Shown here piece after piece: positions 33,273 to 43,295 of a DNA stretch of 62,139 nucleotides. The translations under genes and the position numbers were made by a program. Where the stretch lies: assembly GCA_023146135.1 (NCBI GenBank), contig JAGLCR010000032.1, forward strand, positions 1 to 62,139. Reading direction: 5' to 3'. Under the pieces are notes generated by a model, which was not told the origin of the DNA, made no database searches, and worked only from the letters and a program-made list of their open reading frames with translations. The DNA comes from Bacteroidales bacterium (GTDB lineage: Bacteria > Bacteroidota > Bacteroidia > Bacteroidales > UBA1556). The first letter of the stretch is position 1, and each line of letters starts with the position of its first letter.

Positions 33273-34324
33273 TGAGCAATTCTCAAGTATCAACTAATAA
33301 TTCCCAAATAATAATATACCAAACCGAAAGTGGGGAAACAAAGCTTGATGTTCGTTTTGAGGACGAAACTGTTTGGCTTACACAAATGCAAATGGCAGGT
33401 TTGTTTGGTAAAAGTAAAAAAACAATTTCTGAACATATTCGGAATATTTTTAATGAGGGTGAATTGTTTGAAGAAGTGGTTGTCCGGAAAAACAAGACAA
33501 CCTCTCAGCACGGCGCTATTGCTGATAAAACGCAAACTCACAATGTGAATATTTACAATCTTGATGTAATTATTTCGGTAGGTTATCGTGTAAAATCTAA
33601 GCAAGGTACACAGTTTAGAATATGGGCAACTCAGCGTTTAAAAGAATATATAATCAAAGGGTTTGCTTTAAACGACGATAGATTTAAAACAGCTAATTCG
33701 ATGAATTACTTTAACGAACTACAAGAACGTATTCGTGAAATACGTATTTCGGAACGCTTTTTTTATCAGAAAATAAAAGATATTTATGCAACAAGTATAG
33801 ATTATGACCCTAAAGGAGAAAGTACGTTGATGTTCTTTAAAATTGTACAAAATAAATTACTCTGGGCAATTAGTGAGCAAACAGCTGCAGAATTGGTTTA
33901 TCGCAGAGCTGATGCCAGTTTGCCGCTTTTAGGAATGCAATCTTATGACAAGGGCAACAACTCTAAAATCAAGAAAGAAGAAGTAAGCATTGCTAAGAAT
34001 TATTTGAAAGAAAATGAAATAAAACTGCTTGGCTTAATTGTAGAACAATATCTTGCATTTGCCGAAACTATGGCACTTGAAAATAAGCCAATGTATATGA
34101 AAGATTGGGTTGAACGATTAGATGCGATTGTGCAACTCAATGGAAAAGAGCTTTTAACACATGCAGGTAAAATAAGTCATCAAATGGCATTAGAGAAATC
34201 AAGCGATGAATTTATGAAGTATAAAGAAAACCTAAAACAAATTGATAAAGAAATAAATTTGAAAGAGTTGGAACAAGATATTAATAGCTTGTCCAAGAAA
34301 CTTAGAGATAAAAAAACGAATTGA
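33272..34324 (+). CDS. RhuM-family protein
   Basis: A 350-residue protein with the typical RhuM N-terminus: GETKLDVRFEDETVWLTQMQ (residues about 21-40, with WLTQMQMAGLFGKSKKTISE the helix-turn-helix-like part), NIYNLDVIISVGYRVKS and GTQFRIWATQRLKEYIIKGF (about 110-129). The C-terminal half is helical and ends in a coiled-coil-like, Lys/Glu-rich region. RhuM genes are frequent between the subunit genes of restriction-modification loci; their molecular role is unsettled. Translation is coupled to the scar upstream (TAATG). No hsdR, hsdS or other defence gene follows: rpe is convergent 12 bases away. Confidence 0.85.
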   Translation: MSNSQVSTNNSQIIIYQTESGETKLDVRFEDETVWLTQMQMAGLFGKSKKTISEHIRNIFNEGELFEEVVVRKNKTTSQHGAIADKTQTHNVNIYNLDVIISVGYRVKSKQGTQFRIWATQRLKEYIIKGFALNDDRFKTANSMNYFNELQERIREIRISERFFYQKIKDIYATSIDYDPKGESTLMFFKIVQNKLLWAISEQTAAELVYRRADASLPLLGMQSYDKGNNSKIKKEEVSIAKNYLKENEIKLLGLIVEQYLAFAETMALENKPMYMKDWVERLDAIVQLNGKELLTHAGKISHQMALEKSSDEFMKYKENLKQIDKEINLKELEQDINSLSKKLRDKKTN

Positions 34325-34336
34325 ATTAGGTGAAGA

Positions 34337-34990
34337 TTAAATAGTTTTCTTTAATAACTTAATCATCTCCATAGGATCATCAGCACCAAAAACCGCATTT
34401 CCAGCCACTAGAACATCAGCGCCAGTTGTTACGAGTTTCTGAATATTATGAGTTCCTACGCCACCATCAATTTCGATTAGGGCTTTGGAGTTTTTCTGAA
34501 TAATCAAATCCTTCAATTTTGAAATCTTGGAATAGGTGTTCTCAATAAAGCTTTGTCCACCATAGCCCGGATTTACCGACATCAATAATACCACATCCAA
34601 ATCAGCGATAATATCTTCCAACAGCATTACATTGGTATGAGGATTGAGAACCACTCCTGCTTGCACGTCTAAGCTTTTCATCAACTGAATAGTTCGATGC
34701 AAATGCGTTACCGCCTCATAATGCACGGTGATAATATCAGCACCTACATCCTTAAACTGCTTCAAATAACGATCAGGATCCATAATCATAAGGTGCACGT
34801 CCAAAGGCTTTTTAGCATGCTTCTGAATATACTTAATCACAGGAAATCCAAATGAAATATTGGGAACAAACATACCGTCCATCACATCAATATGAAACCA
34901 ATCGGCTTGACTATTATTAATCATTTCGATATCGCGTTGCAAATTTCCAAAATCTGCTGAGAGTAGGGATGGGGCTAGTTTATGTGACAT
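34337..34990 (-). CDS. rpe: Ribulose-phosphate 3-epimerase
   Basis: Interconverts ribulose-5-phosphate and xylulose-5-phosphate in the pentose phosphate pathway. The 217-residue TIM-barrel protein has the N-terminal LAPSLLSADFGNL, the metal and catalytic residues in WFHIDVMDGMFVPNISFG and the later SVNPGYGGQSFI, then IEIDGGVG and VAGNAVFG for phosphate binding. Length is usual. Upstream lies a REP-like copy (35005-35029). Confidence 0.96.
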   Translation of the reverse strand: MSHKLAPSLLSADFGNLQRDIEMINNSQADWFHIDVMDGMFVPNISFGFPVIKYIQKHAKKPLDVHLMIMDPDRYLKQFKDVGADIITVHYEAVTHLHRTIQLMKSLDVQAGVVLNPHTNVMLLEDIIADLDVVLLMSVNPGYGGQSFIENTYSKISKLKDLIIQKNSKALIEIDGGVGTHNIQKLVTTGADVLVAGNAVFGADDPMEMIKLLKKTI

Positions 34991-35004
34991 TGTTTATTGT
35001 TTAT

Positions 35005-35029
35005 GTTCCCTACAGTAAGCTCAGGGTAC
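35005..35029. repeat. REP-like element, GAGCTTAC family, copy 1
   Basis: Read on the minus strand, CCCTGAGCTTACTGTAGGG matches 42440-42458 (CCCTGAGCTTACCGAAGGG) at 17 of 19 bases. Both lie between genes. The form recalls the dispersed CCCTGAGCTTGTCGAAGGG-type elements known from many bacterial genomes. Confidence 0.5.
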
Positions 35030-35187
35030 AATTTAAATTCGATTAATTTGTTTGATATTCAGAACAGTTTACATAGTCAGACTGAGTGATTTGCGATAAA
35101 AAAGTGAAATTGTTAATTAATTCAATTTCGCAAATCCTACCGAAGTTTGACCTGTTGGCAAAGATAGAAAAATAGCTTGCATTAGAG

Positions 35188-35219
35188 CAAAAAAAAAGCG
35201 ACCCACAACAGTCGCTTTT
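35188..35219 (-). terminator. Intrinsic terminator of rpoD
   Basis: Arms AAAAGCGAC and GTCGCTTTT with an 8-base loop. On the minus strand the stem is followed by a run of T, 26 bases downstream of the rpoD stop. Confidence 0.85.
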
Positions 35220-35244
35220 GAAATTCAAATTTATTCAATTTAAA

Positions 35245-36108
35245 TTATCCTAGGTATGTCTTAAGAATTTTACTTCTTGATGTATGTTTGAGTCGTCTGA
35301 TAGCTTTTTCTTTTATTTGTCGAACACGCTCACGAGTGAGATCAAATCGTTCGCCAATTTCTTCCAATGTCATTGGATTGTGATCATCTAAGCCAAAGAA
35401 TAGCCTTAGCACATCAGTTTCACGAGGTGTAAGGGTCGAAATTGCTCGCTCTATTTCCTTGCGCAACGAATCATATAGAAGTCCTGTTTCGGGTGTAGGA
35501 GTGTCATTCTCGCGAAGAACATCGTACATATTTGTTGTTTCATCTTGTACCAAAGGCGCGTCCATACTTACATGGCGTCCAGAGTTTTTAGCTGATTCTT
35601 TAACCTCTTTTAGTGTAATATCTAGTTTTTCAGCTATTTCCAAATGGGTTGGTGCTCTTCCTAAATCCTGCTCTAAAGCAGCAAAAGTTTTATTAATTTT
35701 GTTTATGGAGCCAATTTTGTTCAATGGAAGACGAACGATTCGCGATTGCTCAGCTAAAGCTTGTAGTATCGATTGGCGAATCCACCACACTGCATAGGAG
35801 ATAAACTTAAAGCCTCTAGTTTCATCAAATCGCTGTGCTGCTTTTATTAATCCTAAGTTTCCTTCGTTGATTAAGTCGGGTAGTGTAAGTCCTTGATTTT
35901 GATATTGTTTAGAAACAGATACAACAAATCGAAGGTTGGCATTCACTAATCTTTTAAGGGCAATTTGGTCACCTTGCTTTATAAGTTGGGCAAGCTTTAC
36001 TTCATCTTCAGCGGTAATTAAATCCACGCGTCCAATCTCTGCCAAATATTTATCAAGCGATGCTGTTTCCCTATTAGTAACCTGTTTTGATATTTTTAAC
36101 TGCCTCAT
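35245..36108 (-). CDS. rpoD: Primary RNA polymerase sigma factor (Bacteroidota short form)
   Basis: The housekeeping sigma factor. At 287 residues it lacks region 1.1 and the non-conserved spacer of E. coli sigma-70, as is standard in Bacteroidota. Region 1.2 is [20 protein letters not shown]. Region 2 has [20 protein letters not shown] and [10 protein letters not shown] (melting and -10 recognition). Region 3 follows, and region 4.2 has [20 protein letters not shown] (about 250-269), the -35 reader. This fits the TTG/TAnnTTTG promoters seen in the window. ATG 36108 is the only sensible start. It stands between rpe and pnp with its own terminator. Confidence 0.97.
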   Translation of the reverse strand: MRQLKISKQVTNRETASLDKYLAEIGRVDLITAEDEVKLAQLIKQGDQIALKRLVNANLRFVVSVSKQYQNQGLTLPDLINEGNLGLIKAAQRFDETRGFKFISYAVWWIRQSILQALAEQSRIVRLPLNKIGSINKINKTFAALEQDLGRAPTHLEIAEKLDITLKEVKESAKNSGRHVSMDAPLVQDETTNMYDVLRENDTPTPETGLLYDSLRKEIERAISTLTPRETDVLRLFFGLDDHNPMTLEEIGERFDLTRERVRQIKEKAIRRLKHTSRSKILKTYLG

Positions 36109-36247
36109 CTAGTCTCTTTTTGTTAAAATATGTTTTTAGCAATGGCTTCTGTTACGTAAAAAAAAATGTTTTGTTGCAATGCTTTTGAAAAACATGAGTT
36201 TTAGTTGACAAATTAAGAAATGTTGATTTCTGAAGTGGTTTTTCACC

Positions 36248-36282
36248 AAAAAAAAAGCCCTCTCTACATTTGTAGAAAGGGC
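36248..36282 (-). terminator. Intrinsic terminator of pnp
   Basis: GCCCTCTCTACA and TGTAGAAAGGGC pair with one mismatch around a two-base loop, followed on the minus strand by a T-run. Confidence 0.85.
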
Positions 36283-36307
36283 AATTATATAGATAAATAT
36301 CTATTTA

Positions 36308-38446
36308 TTAATTACGTTCAGGCTTTGGCATTAGTGCCTTCATCGAAAGTTTTAATTTTCCAGAACGAGAGTCAACAGCTAATAATTTAACATCAACTTC
36401 TTGACCTTCCTTCAATACATCTTCTACCTTCTCGATACGTTTATGATCAATCTCAGAGATATGAAGTAATCCTTCTTTTCCAGGAAGAATCTCAACAAAT
36501 GCACCATAAGGCATAATGCTCTTAACGGTTGCATGATAAGTATCTCCAACCTCAGGAACGGCAACGATACCTTTAATACGAGCTTTGGCAGCTTCCATAT
36601 TAGTTTTATCGTTCGACATAATTTGGATTATACCTTTATTACCATCTTCTTCAATAGTAATAGTAGTTTCAGTTTTCAACTGGATGTCTTGAATAATTTT
36701 TCCACCAGGTCCAATGATAGCACCGATAAATTCTTTGTCGATAATCACTGTTTCAATTCTTGGAACAAAGTCCTTATAATCTTCACGTGGCTTAGCGATA
36801 GTTTCCTCAATCTTATCCAAGATATGCATACGGCCAGCTTTTGCTTGCTCCAATGCTTGAGAAAGAATTTCGAATGAAAGACCATCAACTTTAATATCCA
36901 TCTGACAAGCTGTGATACCATCACGCGTACCAGTTACTTTGAAGTCCATGTCACCCAAATGATCCTCATCACCTAATATATCTGAAAGAACAGCAAATTT
37001 ACCACTCTCTTTATCAGTGATTAGTCCCATTGCGATACCCGAAACTGGCTTCTTCATTTTCACACCAGCATCCATTAGTCCAAGTGTACCTGCACAAACG
37101 GTTGCCATTGATGAAGAACCGTTTGACTCTAATACGTCAGAAACGATACGGATTGTATAAGGGTTTTCCTCTTTTCCAGGAATCATACGCTTCAGTGCAC
37201 GAAGGGCAAGATTACCATGACCAATTTCACGACGAGATGTTCCGCGAAGGAAACGAGCCTCACCAGTTGAATATGGAGGGAAGTTATAATGCAATAAAAG
37301 TCGGTCGCGACCGTCAAATACTACGCCGTCAACAATTTTTTCATCCATTTTACTACCTAAAGTAATGGTAGTTAATGATTGAGTTTCGCCACGGGTAAAG
37401 ATTGCTGAGCCGTGAGCTGATGGTAAGTAGTTTACCTCACTCCAGATTGGACGAATCTCGTCCATTTTACGACCGTCTAAGCGAATACGCTCATTAAGCA
37501 TACACTTACGAATCATTGCTTTTTCCACATCGTGGTAATAACGGCCAATTAAGTTTCCTTTTTCAGCAGCTTCTTCCTCACTTAAGGTAGCAACAAATTC
37601 TTCTTTAACACCTTTTAATAATTCAGCTCTTTTATGTTTGTCAGCAAGACCCATTTTTGCAACAGCATAAACCTTATCGTTACAAAAATCTTGAATTGCT
37701 TTTTCCAAATCAGCATCATTATCTTCATGGTTGTAAACACGTTTAGGGCTTGATTTTTCAATCATTCCAGCTAAGTCAGACTGTGTTTGACACTGAACTT
37801 TAATTGCTTCATGTGCAATTTCGAAGGCTTCCATCATCATTTCTTCTGATACTTCGTTCATCTCGCCTTCTACCATCATAATATTTTCGTATGTGGCACC
37901 AATCATCATTTCAAGCTCTGCATTTGCAGTATCTTCAATGTTTGGGTTTACAATCCATTTGCCATCTAGGTTGGCAACACGAACTTCAGAAATTGGTCCG
38001 TTGAAAGGAATGTTTGATACGGCAAGTGCTGCCGATGCTGCTAATGCTGCAAAAGCATCAGGTTGAGATCCTGGCTCCAAAGAAACCAATTGAATAATCA
38101 CTTGAGTTTCTGCATGGTAGTCTGCTGGAAATAACGGACGCAACACACGGTCAACTAAACGTGATACTAATATTTCGTACTCTGATGGACGTGCTTCACG
38201 CTTGAAAAATCCACCAGGAAAGCGTCCTGCTGACGCATAATTTTCTCTGTAATCAACTGATAGTGGCATAAAATCCACATTAGCATTAGCTTCTTGTTTT
38301 GCTACTACAGTGGCCAACAACATAGTTGCTCCACATTTTACTACTACAGACCCATCTGCCTGTTTTGCCAATTTACCTGTTTCGATAGTCACTTCACGAC
38401 CATCAGGCAATTGAAACGATTTTGATACTCCTAATTTCGTCATCAT
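36308..38446 (-). CDS. pnp: Polynucleotide phosphorylase
   Basis: A 3'-5' phosphorolytic exoribonuclease acting in mRNA decay. The 712 residues show the full family layout: first RNase PH core (about 10-230, with [22 protein letters not shown]), the helical linker, second RNase PH core (about 320-550, with [16 protein letters not shown] and [16 protein letters not shown]), KH domain (about 555-615, [13 protein letters not shown]) and S1 domain (about 625-700, [19 protein letters not shown]). The start is ATG 38446 or the adjacent ATG 38443. rpsO lies upstream in the same direction, the order conserved in many bacteria, but a terminator separates them here. Confidence 0.97.
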   Translation of the reverse strand: MMTKLGVSKSFQLPDGREVTIETGKLAKQADGSVVVKCGATMLLATVVAKQEANANVDFMPLSVDYRENYASAGRFPGGFFKREARPSEYEILVSRLVDRVLRPLFPADYHAETQVIIQLVSLEPGSQPDAFAALAASAALAVSNIPFNGPISEVRVANLDGKWIVNPNIEDTANAELEMMIGATYENIMMVEGEMNEVSEEMMMEAFEIAHEAIKVQCQTQSDLAGMIEKSSPKRVYNHEDNDADLEKAIQDFCNDKVYAVAKMGLADKHKRAELLKGVKEEFVATLSEEEAAEKGNLIGRYYHDVEKAMIRKCMLNERIRLDGRKMDEIRPIWSEVNYLPSAHGSAIFTRGETQSLTTITLGSKMDEKIVDGVVFDGRDRLLLHYNFPPYSTGEARFLRGTSRREIGHGNLALRALKRMIPGKEENPYTIRIVSDVLESNGSSSMATVCAGTLGLMDAGVKMKKPVSGIAMGLITDKESGKFAVLSDILGDEDHLGDMDFKVTGTRDGITACQMDIKVDGLSFEILSQALEQAKAGRMHILDKIEETIAKPREDYKDFVPRIETVIIDKEFIGAIIGPGGKIIQDIQLKTETTITIEEDGNKGIIQIMSNDKTNMEAAKARIKGIVAVPEVGDTYHATVKSIMPYGAFVEILPGKEGLLHISEIDHKRIEKVEDVLKEGQEVDVKLLAVDSRSGKLKLSMKALMPKPERN

Positions 38447-38537
38447 CTTCTTCTTTTATATAAATATGTGTTTCTGTGCTCTTTGCACTCTGATTGTTGG
38501 TGGTACGGTACAATCAAAAACCAAAAGTGTAGATACC

Positions 38538-38569
38538 AAAAAAGGTAATTGTAACCAATCACCTTTTTT
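38538..38569 (-). terminator. Intrinsic terminator between rpsO and pnp
   Basis: AAAAAAGGTAATT pairs with AATCACCTTTTTT with one mismatch, leaving a six-base loop. It lies 24 bases downstream of the rpsO stop codon, so rpsO and pnp may be partly uncoupled. Confidence 0.7.
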
Positions 38570-38592
38570 GTATCCTAGGAAGTTAATCCATA

Positions 38593-38865
38593 TTATTTTC
38601 TTAAATTTAGCTTCTTGATAAGCTCACGGTAACGTGTGATATCCTTTTTAGCTAAATAATCTAATAACTTACGACGCTTACCTACCAAAAGAACCAAAGA
38701 ACGCTCTGTTGCGAAGTCTTTACGGTTTTCTTTCATGTGCTCGGTAAGGTGTTTAATTCTAAATGTAAATAGGGCAACTTGTCCCTCTACTGAGCCAGTG
38801 TCGGCTTCTCCTTTGTGAGAGAACTCTTTGAATAGCTCTTTCTTTTTCTCTAGTGATAAATACAT
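38593..38865 (-). CDS. rpsO: 30S ribosomal protein S15
   Basis: S15 binds the three-way junction of 16S rRNA early in 30S assembly. The 90-residue product has the usual length and motifs: DTGSVEGQVALFTFRIKHL, the RNA-binding loop DFATERSLVLLVGKRRKLLDYL and a C-terminal YRELIKKLNLR. It has a strong promoter at 38958-38929 with a leader of about 55 bases, in which autoregulation by S15 is possible but no structure is obvious. Confidence 0.97.
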   Translation of the reverse strand: MYLSLEKKKELFKEFSHKGEADTGSVEGQVALFTFRIKHLTEHMKENRKDFATERSLVLLVGKRRKLLDYLAKKDITRYRELIKKLNLRK

Positions 38866-38928
38866 AGTCTTTATTTTTACTATTAAATTAAATTATACCA
38901 TCTAATTATAGCGGCTTTAATTGAGCGG

Positions 38929-38958
38929 CAAAAGTAGTTATTTTATTTTAATTGGCAA
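38929..38958 (-). promoter_or_regulatory. Promoter of rpsO
   Basis: Minus strand: TTG (38958-38956), 19 bases, TACTTTTG (38936-38929). Both boxes are exact. Confidence 0.8.
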
Positions 38959-39046
38959 GGGTTTTTATTTTAGCGATTTTTGATTTTGATTTGCTGGGTA
39001 CTATTACTCTATGATACCCTTTTGAATCCATGAAAATAGACTGAGT

Positions 39047-39772
39047 TTAAGGATTAAGAGTCGATAGTTGTCGGTTTGAAGTATGATTAGCGCCTATTTT
39101 TTTTTGAACACTATATTCAACATAATTAGCAGAAATACTAAATACATATATTGCCATCCAATACGTAGGTAGAATAAGAATACTTGAATAATCGATTACT
39201 TGAATAAACTTAGTGTAGGCAATTGCTGCGTCTGAAAATGAAAATAATAAGGATGCTATTCCAAGTCCATAGAATACCTTTGTTTTATATATTGCTGCAA
39301 GCGAAAGGGCTTGCCAACTCATAGTGATTATTGCTAACATATATACAATAACTGGGATTTGAAAATCTTGAAGTTTTGGCTGTAAAAAAGTATAATAGAT
39401 TCCTCCAATTGCCAGCAAAATTATTAAAATGGGAATATGACTAAAAAAATGTTTAAGACTTGAAAAGGCAAGTGTGAATATGATATGCGCAATAAAAAAG
39501 GCTCCTAATCCATACAGGAAGTGATTATTTCCTATTAATAATACGTCGCCAATTAAGGCAATAATTAATGCAATAATGATTAATAGTTTATACTTACTTT
39601 TTTTGTTTAGGTAGATAAAAACAGCTAAAGTGATAATCAAAACTGTTGTTAGTGGTTTGAATAGGCTATACCATATCAAGTTTTCTTGATAACTAAAAAA
39701 TGTAGCCAAAACTGCGGATATAAATATCGCAATACTTAGAATTTTGACTGGAATCTTTTTTGCTTTATTCAT
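39047..39772 (-). CDS. Lysoplasmalogenase (YhhN family)
   Basis: Integral membrane hydrolase of vinyl-ether or related lysolipids in characterised relatives. The 241 residues form about eight helices. Family motifs are SLFKPLTTVLI (about 36-46), ALIGDVLLI (about 71-79) with a conserved Asp, and ASLLFSFSDAAIAYTKF (about 178-194) with the second Asp. The last dozen residues (after ANYVEYSVQKK) look like read-through into non-coding sequence and are not conserved in such proteins. It lies 11 bases after the T9SS protein gene on the same strand. Confidence 0.82.
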   Translation of the reverse strand: MNKAKKIPVKILSIAIFISAVLATFFSYQENLIWYSLFKPLTTVLIITLAVFIYLNKKSKYKLLIIIALIIALIGDVLLIGNNHFLYGLGAFFIAHIIFTLAFSSLKHFFSHIPILIILLAIGGIYYTFLQPKLQDFQIPVIVYMLAIITMSWQALSLAAIYKTKVFYGLGIASLLFSFSDAAIAYTKFIQVIDYSSILILPTYWMAIYVFSISANYVEYSVQKKIGANHTSNRQLSTLNP

Positions 39773-39783
39773 ATATTAAAAAC

Positions 39784-41979
39784 CTATTTCTTCGCAAAGC
39801 GCATATTAATATTCAACTCATCGTTTTGTAGTTGCAATAGGTACATACCTTTTGGTAGCTTTTCAACCGCATTAATACGGTGCAGTTTTCCTGTAAATTG
39901 TTCCTTATGAAATAATTTCCCACTTAAATCGTAAATTTCAATTTTAGCAGTTCCATAATCTTTATCCAGCTCAATAAAAAGGTTATTTTGAACTGGGTTT
40001 GGATAAATTTTCAATTTAGAATTGCTATTGTTTTGTATTGAGGCGCTACCTATATACACATATATGGTGTCTGTGGAATAGCATTGAAAACTATTGATGG
40101 TAGTGCCTATGATTTTATTATTCCAATTGAAAGAATTATCAATAATTATGGACGAAATAGTATCGCCAGTACTCCATAAGTACTCTTGATTAGCAGCTGC
40201 TGGCATACTTAGGGTGAGTGATTGGTTTGAGCTAATAGTAGTGTCATTGCCAAAGTTAAAAGTCAATGGACTTGGGTTTATTGCAAGCGAAAATGTATCA
40301 ATATCTGTGCATCGTGAATTTACTCCTCCATCAACAAGTAATTCATATAATCCTCCTATTGAAGCAAAATAAATTTGTGAAGTTCCAACAATATTTGAAG
40401 AATAAATATTTGTCCACCTGTATGATTGGCCAATTCCTGCATCATATATTACCGAATCTCTATCGCAAATAGTAGTATCTGCTAGGGTTGCATTTATTTG
40501 TGGTTGATAGATTACTTCTAGGGTAATATCATCGGAGCCAGCACAGTTCATGTTTGGGTCGCCATTATTGGTTTCTATGCTCACATTATACACGCCAGGT
40601 CCACTTACTGAGGAATTAAATACTAAAGAGTCTTGTGTTTGTGGAACACCGAATGGACTGCCATTTATATTCCATATATAATTTACTGTAGACGGATCGG
40701 CATCAGCTCTAAGTGTGATGGACTCGCCCTCACAAAGCAGTGTGTCGGACCCAATATCTACAAACATAGCTCGTGGTGTAATACAATAAGTATAAGATTG
40801 AAAAGCATTATAGGAGCAAGCTTCATCCTGTATAGTTGCAATAAAGCAATGTTTTTTATTTACATCAAAGGAATTGGGAGTCCACGAAAAAGTAGCAAAG
40901 GCCGAATCGGTTCCATTATGGTGTGGTGTAAATGTTGCTCCTAAGATATCATTATTCCAACTGATACTGAATTTTTCAGGGTTGCCTGAAATATTAGGAT
41001 TAAATGTGTCTGCATCGAAGCCATAAATATTAAAAGAAATAGGGTTAGTTAAACATTCATCTAAAGAAAAAATAGTATCATTTGGACTATATGATTTAGA
41101 TAGGCTAGTATCTAATCCTGATAAAGTAGGGGCGCTAGTATTACATAAAATTACAATTAATAGAAGGTCTCGATATATGGTTCCAATAAGAGTGGGAGTG
41201 CCATTGACTTTTCGATATTCCTCCACTTTAACTCCCATTATTGTTGAAAGGAGTGCACTTGGTGTAAAGTGAATATCACCTGTTGCTGAGTCAATTGTAA
41301 TGGGTGTGCTTGATTGTAAGAAATTTGTTTCAGAATAACTACCACTATAATTAAGAGTATTTGGGTAATTTGTAAATGGACTATAGAAAGAATATACTAA
41401 TGAATCTCCATCAGAGTCAGTTGCACCATGATTTATGTAAAGACTTTGTCCATTACAAGCTACAAGAACAGGTTTATTGGTGAAGGTTGGAGAACTATTA
41501 CTTAGTACAGCATTATTGTTCAAGACAGCTATAGTAGTGTAAGATGACCCGCTAGGAGCTACTGTAGAAACAGGACTTCTACAACAACCTGAAAATGTTA
41601 TTTCCCACGAATTACACCCAATAAGTGTAACTTGTCCTTGATATACATATTCTTGAACACCAAAAGCATTGCCTCCAGAACAATTGGTTTGAAAGGCAGA
41701 ACAAGCCTGCGTAAGCTCTTGACCTGTTCCAAATACTTGTAGAAGTGGTGCTGAAAAGTTATACGTAGAGTTGGAGGAACAGTTAAAATCAATTGTTCGT
41801 TGGGCTGGTGCACTCACCCCTTCACAATTTCTATAATAAGTGTAGGTAATTAGGTATGTATTACCCCCAAGGCAAGTGTAGGTTATGTCAGACCCAGCAT
41901 AATGATTAGCTTTAACAGTTGATGGTGTGGTTAATAAAAGAGTAATGCTTACAATAATAAGTACAAATAAGTATTTCAT
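39784..41979 (-). CDS. T9SS-sorted cysteine-rich surface protein
   Basis: The 731-residue protein has a signal peptide (LIIVSITLLLTTPSTVKA), a long Cys- and Ser/Thr-rich ectodomain and a type A T9SS C-terminal domain (about 655-731) with KLKIYPNPVQNNLFIELD, then AKIEIYDLSGKLFHKEQF and LPKGMYLLQLQ. It would cross the outer membrane by the type IX system and be attached to the surface or released. The N-terminal NHYAGSDITYTCLGG and the middle NPISFNIYGFDADTF blocks recur in Bacteroidota surface adhesins, but no catalytic domain is visible. PKD/Ig-like strands are likely in about 400-620. A 560-base gene-free region lies upstream. Confidence 0.85.
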   Translation of the reverse strand: MKYLFVLIIVSITLLLTTPSTVKANHYAGSDITYTCLGGNTYLITYTYYRNCEGVSAPAQRTIDFNCSSNSTYNFSAPLLQVFGTGQELTQACSAFQTNCSGGNAFGVQEYVYQGQVTLIGCNSWEITFSGCCRSPVSTVAPSGSSYTTIAVLNNNAVLSNSSPTFTNKPVLVACNGQSLYINHGATDSDGDSLVYSFYSPFTNYPNTLNYSGSYSETNFLQSSTPITIDSATGDIHFTPSALLSTIMGVKVEEYRKVNGTPTLIGTIYRDLLLIVILCNTSAPTLSGLDTSLSKSYSPNDTIFSLDECLTNPISFNIYGFDADTFNPNISGNPEKFSISWNNDILGATFTPHHNGTDSAFATFSWTPNSFDVNKKHCFIATIQDEACSYNAFQSYTYCITPRAMFVDIGSDTLLCEGESITLRADADPSTVNYIWNINGSPFGVPQTQDSLVFNSSVSGPGVYNVSIETNNGDPNMNCAGSDDITLEVIYQPQINATLADTTICDRDSVIYDAGIGQSYRWTNIYSSNIVGTSQIYFASIGGLYELLVDGGVNSRCTDIDTFSLAINPSPLTFNFGNDTTISSNQSLTLSMPAAANQEYLWSTGDTISSIIIDNSFNWNNKIIGTTINSFQCYSTDTIYVYIGSASIQNNSNSKLKIYPNPVQNNLFIELDKDYGTAKIEIYDLSGKLFHKEQFTGKLHRINAVEKLPKGMYLLQLQNDELNINMRFAKK

Positions 41980-42541
41980 TTTATTAAGTTTTAGTAAGAT
42001 TATATATTGTATGACTAAAATAATAAAAAAATAGTTGCATGGTACTTGATCTTTTGCAATAGACTATTTGAATCCGTAAATTTACCTTATTTCTACTAAT
42101 CATCCAGGGCAAATACTCATACTCAGAGCAGACTTTTGTTCTTGATGATTTGCTTATTAACTTATTTGCTTGTACGCTAACACTTTATAAAATACAGTAA
42201 AGTAAACGTATAAATATTACTAACAAAAAAAATTTAGACTACGGCTAAATGATTCGTCAAATAAACAGTTAAACAATAGAATTTCAAGGAATTAACAAGT
42301 GAGCCTATGTAGTTGCAAATCTAAAGGTTTTACCCTCTACTCATACTTTGTTTGACTTTAGGTCTCAAATATTCGTAAAATGCTAGTCTTTAATAATTCG
42401 TGGATAGTTAAATCTTTAAGCACTCGTTTAGGGAGCCTGCCCTGAGCTTACCGAAGGGAAGGGAAAAGAAAAATTTAATAGCTCAGAATATAAATGGCTA
42501 CCCTGCTTAATCATCTAATTCAAATTTAAGTTTTAAGATTA
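41980..42541. other. Gene-free region with a REP-like copy at 42440-42460
   Basis: No coding frame of note on either strand. Near its right side lies CCCTGAGCTTACCGAAGGG (42440-42458), which matches the element at 35005-35029. CAAATCTA at 42316-42323 is a minus-strand -7-like box, but it is 340 bases from the T9SS gene start and may be chance. The part next to 41979 has no clear promoter. Confidence 0.55.
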
Positions 42542-43279
42542 TTAATTCCAAATTATTTGTGCCAAGCAATTAACTTTTTCATCTTCTTTTCGCCTAAGTA
42601 TAGCAATATGCTCGTTGGAGTTTTTTTGAATATTTAATTCTAAAATATTAGTGTATTTGGCTTCATTCTTAAAATTGATATCCAAGCTCTTTACGGTATT
42701 TTTAAGATGAAAATTCTGGCTGAATTGGTCAAAAAACAGTTGAATATATTTAGTATTATTCATATGTCCTACCATATCCAAATCGGAGTATCGAACCTGA
42801 TAATCAATACTATTTACATCTTCAAATTTGGCTCTAATATTGGCTATTTCTGCTGATGTAGCCTTTTTTTCAGGATGTAATTTTACTTGAAAATTCATGG
42901 AGTCAATTGCCACAGGACGACGACGCTCAGTGTTGATTAGAATCCAATTGGTAGAAGCATTTAAGAGTACGTTTCCCTCTTGGTCGTACCATTGAAAATC
43001 ACGACGAGAGATGAATCGATTATTTTCTACAACCCAAGTTTTTACTTTAATATCTTCCTCCCAGAGGGGTAGTCTATTTACTTCTATTCTAATTCCACCA
43101 AGAATCCAAGCAAGTTGATTTAATACAACCTGACGATACCCAAAGCCCATAGTATTAGCATGATCACCAGCTACTTCCTGTAAATACTCGCTTATGGAAG
43201 TTAAGGTCATATTGTTATTTTGATCCACATCAAAGGAGCGCACCCGAAAGTTATATTCCCAAATACCGTTGTTTTCCAT
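42542..43279 (-). CDS. Acyl-ACP thioesterase
   Basis: Would release fatty acids from acyl carrier protein. The 245-residue protein has the double hotdog layout of the plant FatA/FatB-like bacterial family: first half YNFRVRSFDVDQNNNMTLTS with WILGGIRIEVNRLP and NRFISRRDFQWYD, second half YQVRYSDLDMVGHMNNTKYI (about 159-178), where Asn and His of the active site lie. The ATG at 43279 is 16 bases after a TACATTTG box that overlaps an inverted repeat (43296-43330). It lies downstream of hmuY on the same strand but probably has its own promoter. Confidence 0.85.
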   Translation of the reverse strand: MENNGIWEYNFRVRSFDVDQNNNMTLTSISEYLQEVAGDHANTMGFGYRQVVLNQLAWILGGIRIEVNRLPLWEEDIKVKTWVVENNRFISRRDFQWYDQEGNVLLNASTNWILINTERRRPVAIDSMNFQVKLHPEKKATSAEIANIRAKFEDVNSIDYQVRYSDLDMVGHMNNTKYIQLFFDQFSQNFHLKNTVKSLDINFKNEAKYTNILELNIQKNSNEHIAILRRKEDEKVNCLAQIIWN

Positions 43280-43295
43280 AAATAGTAATTTTGTG

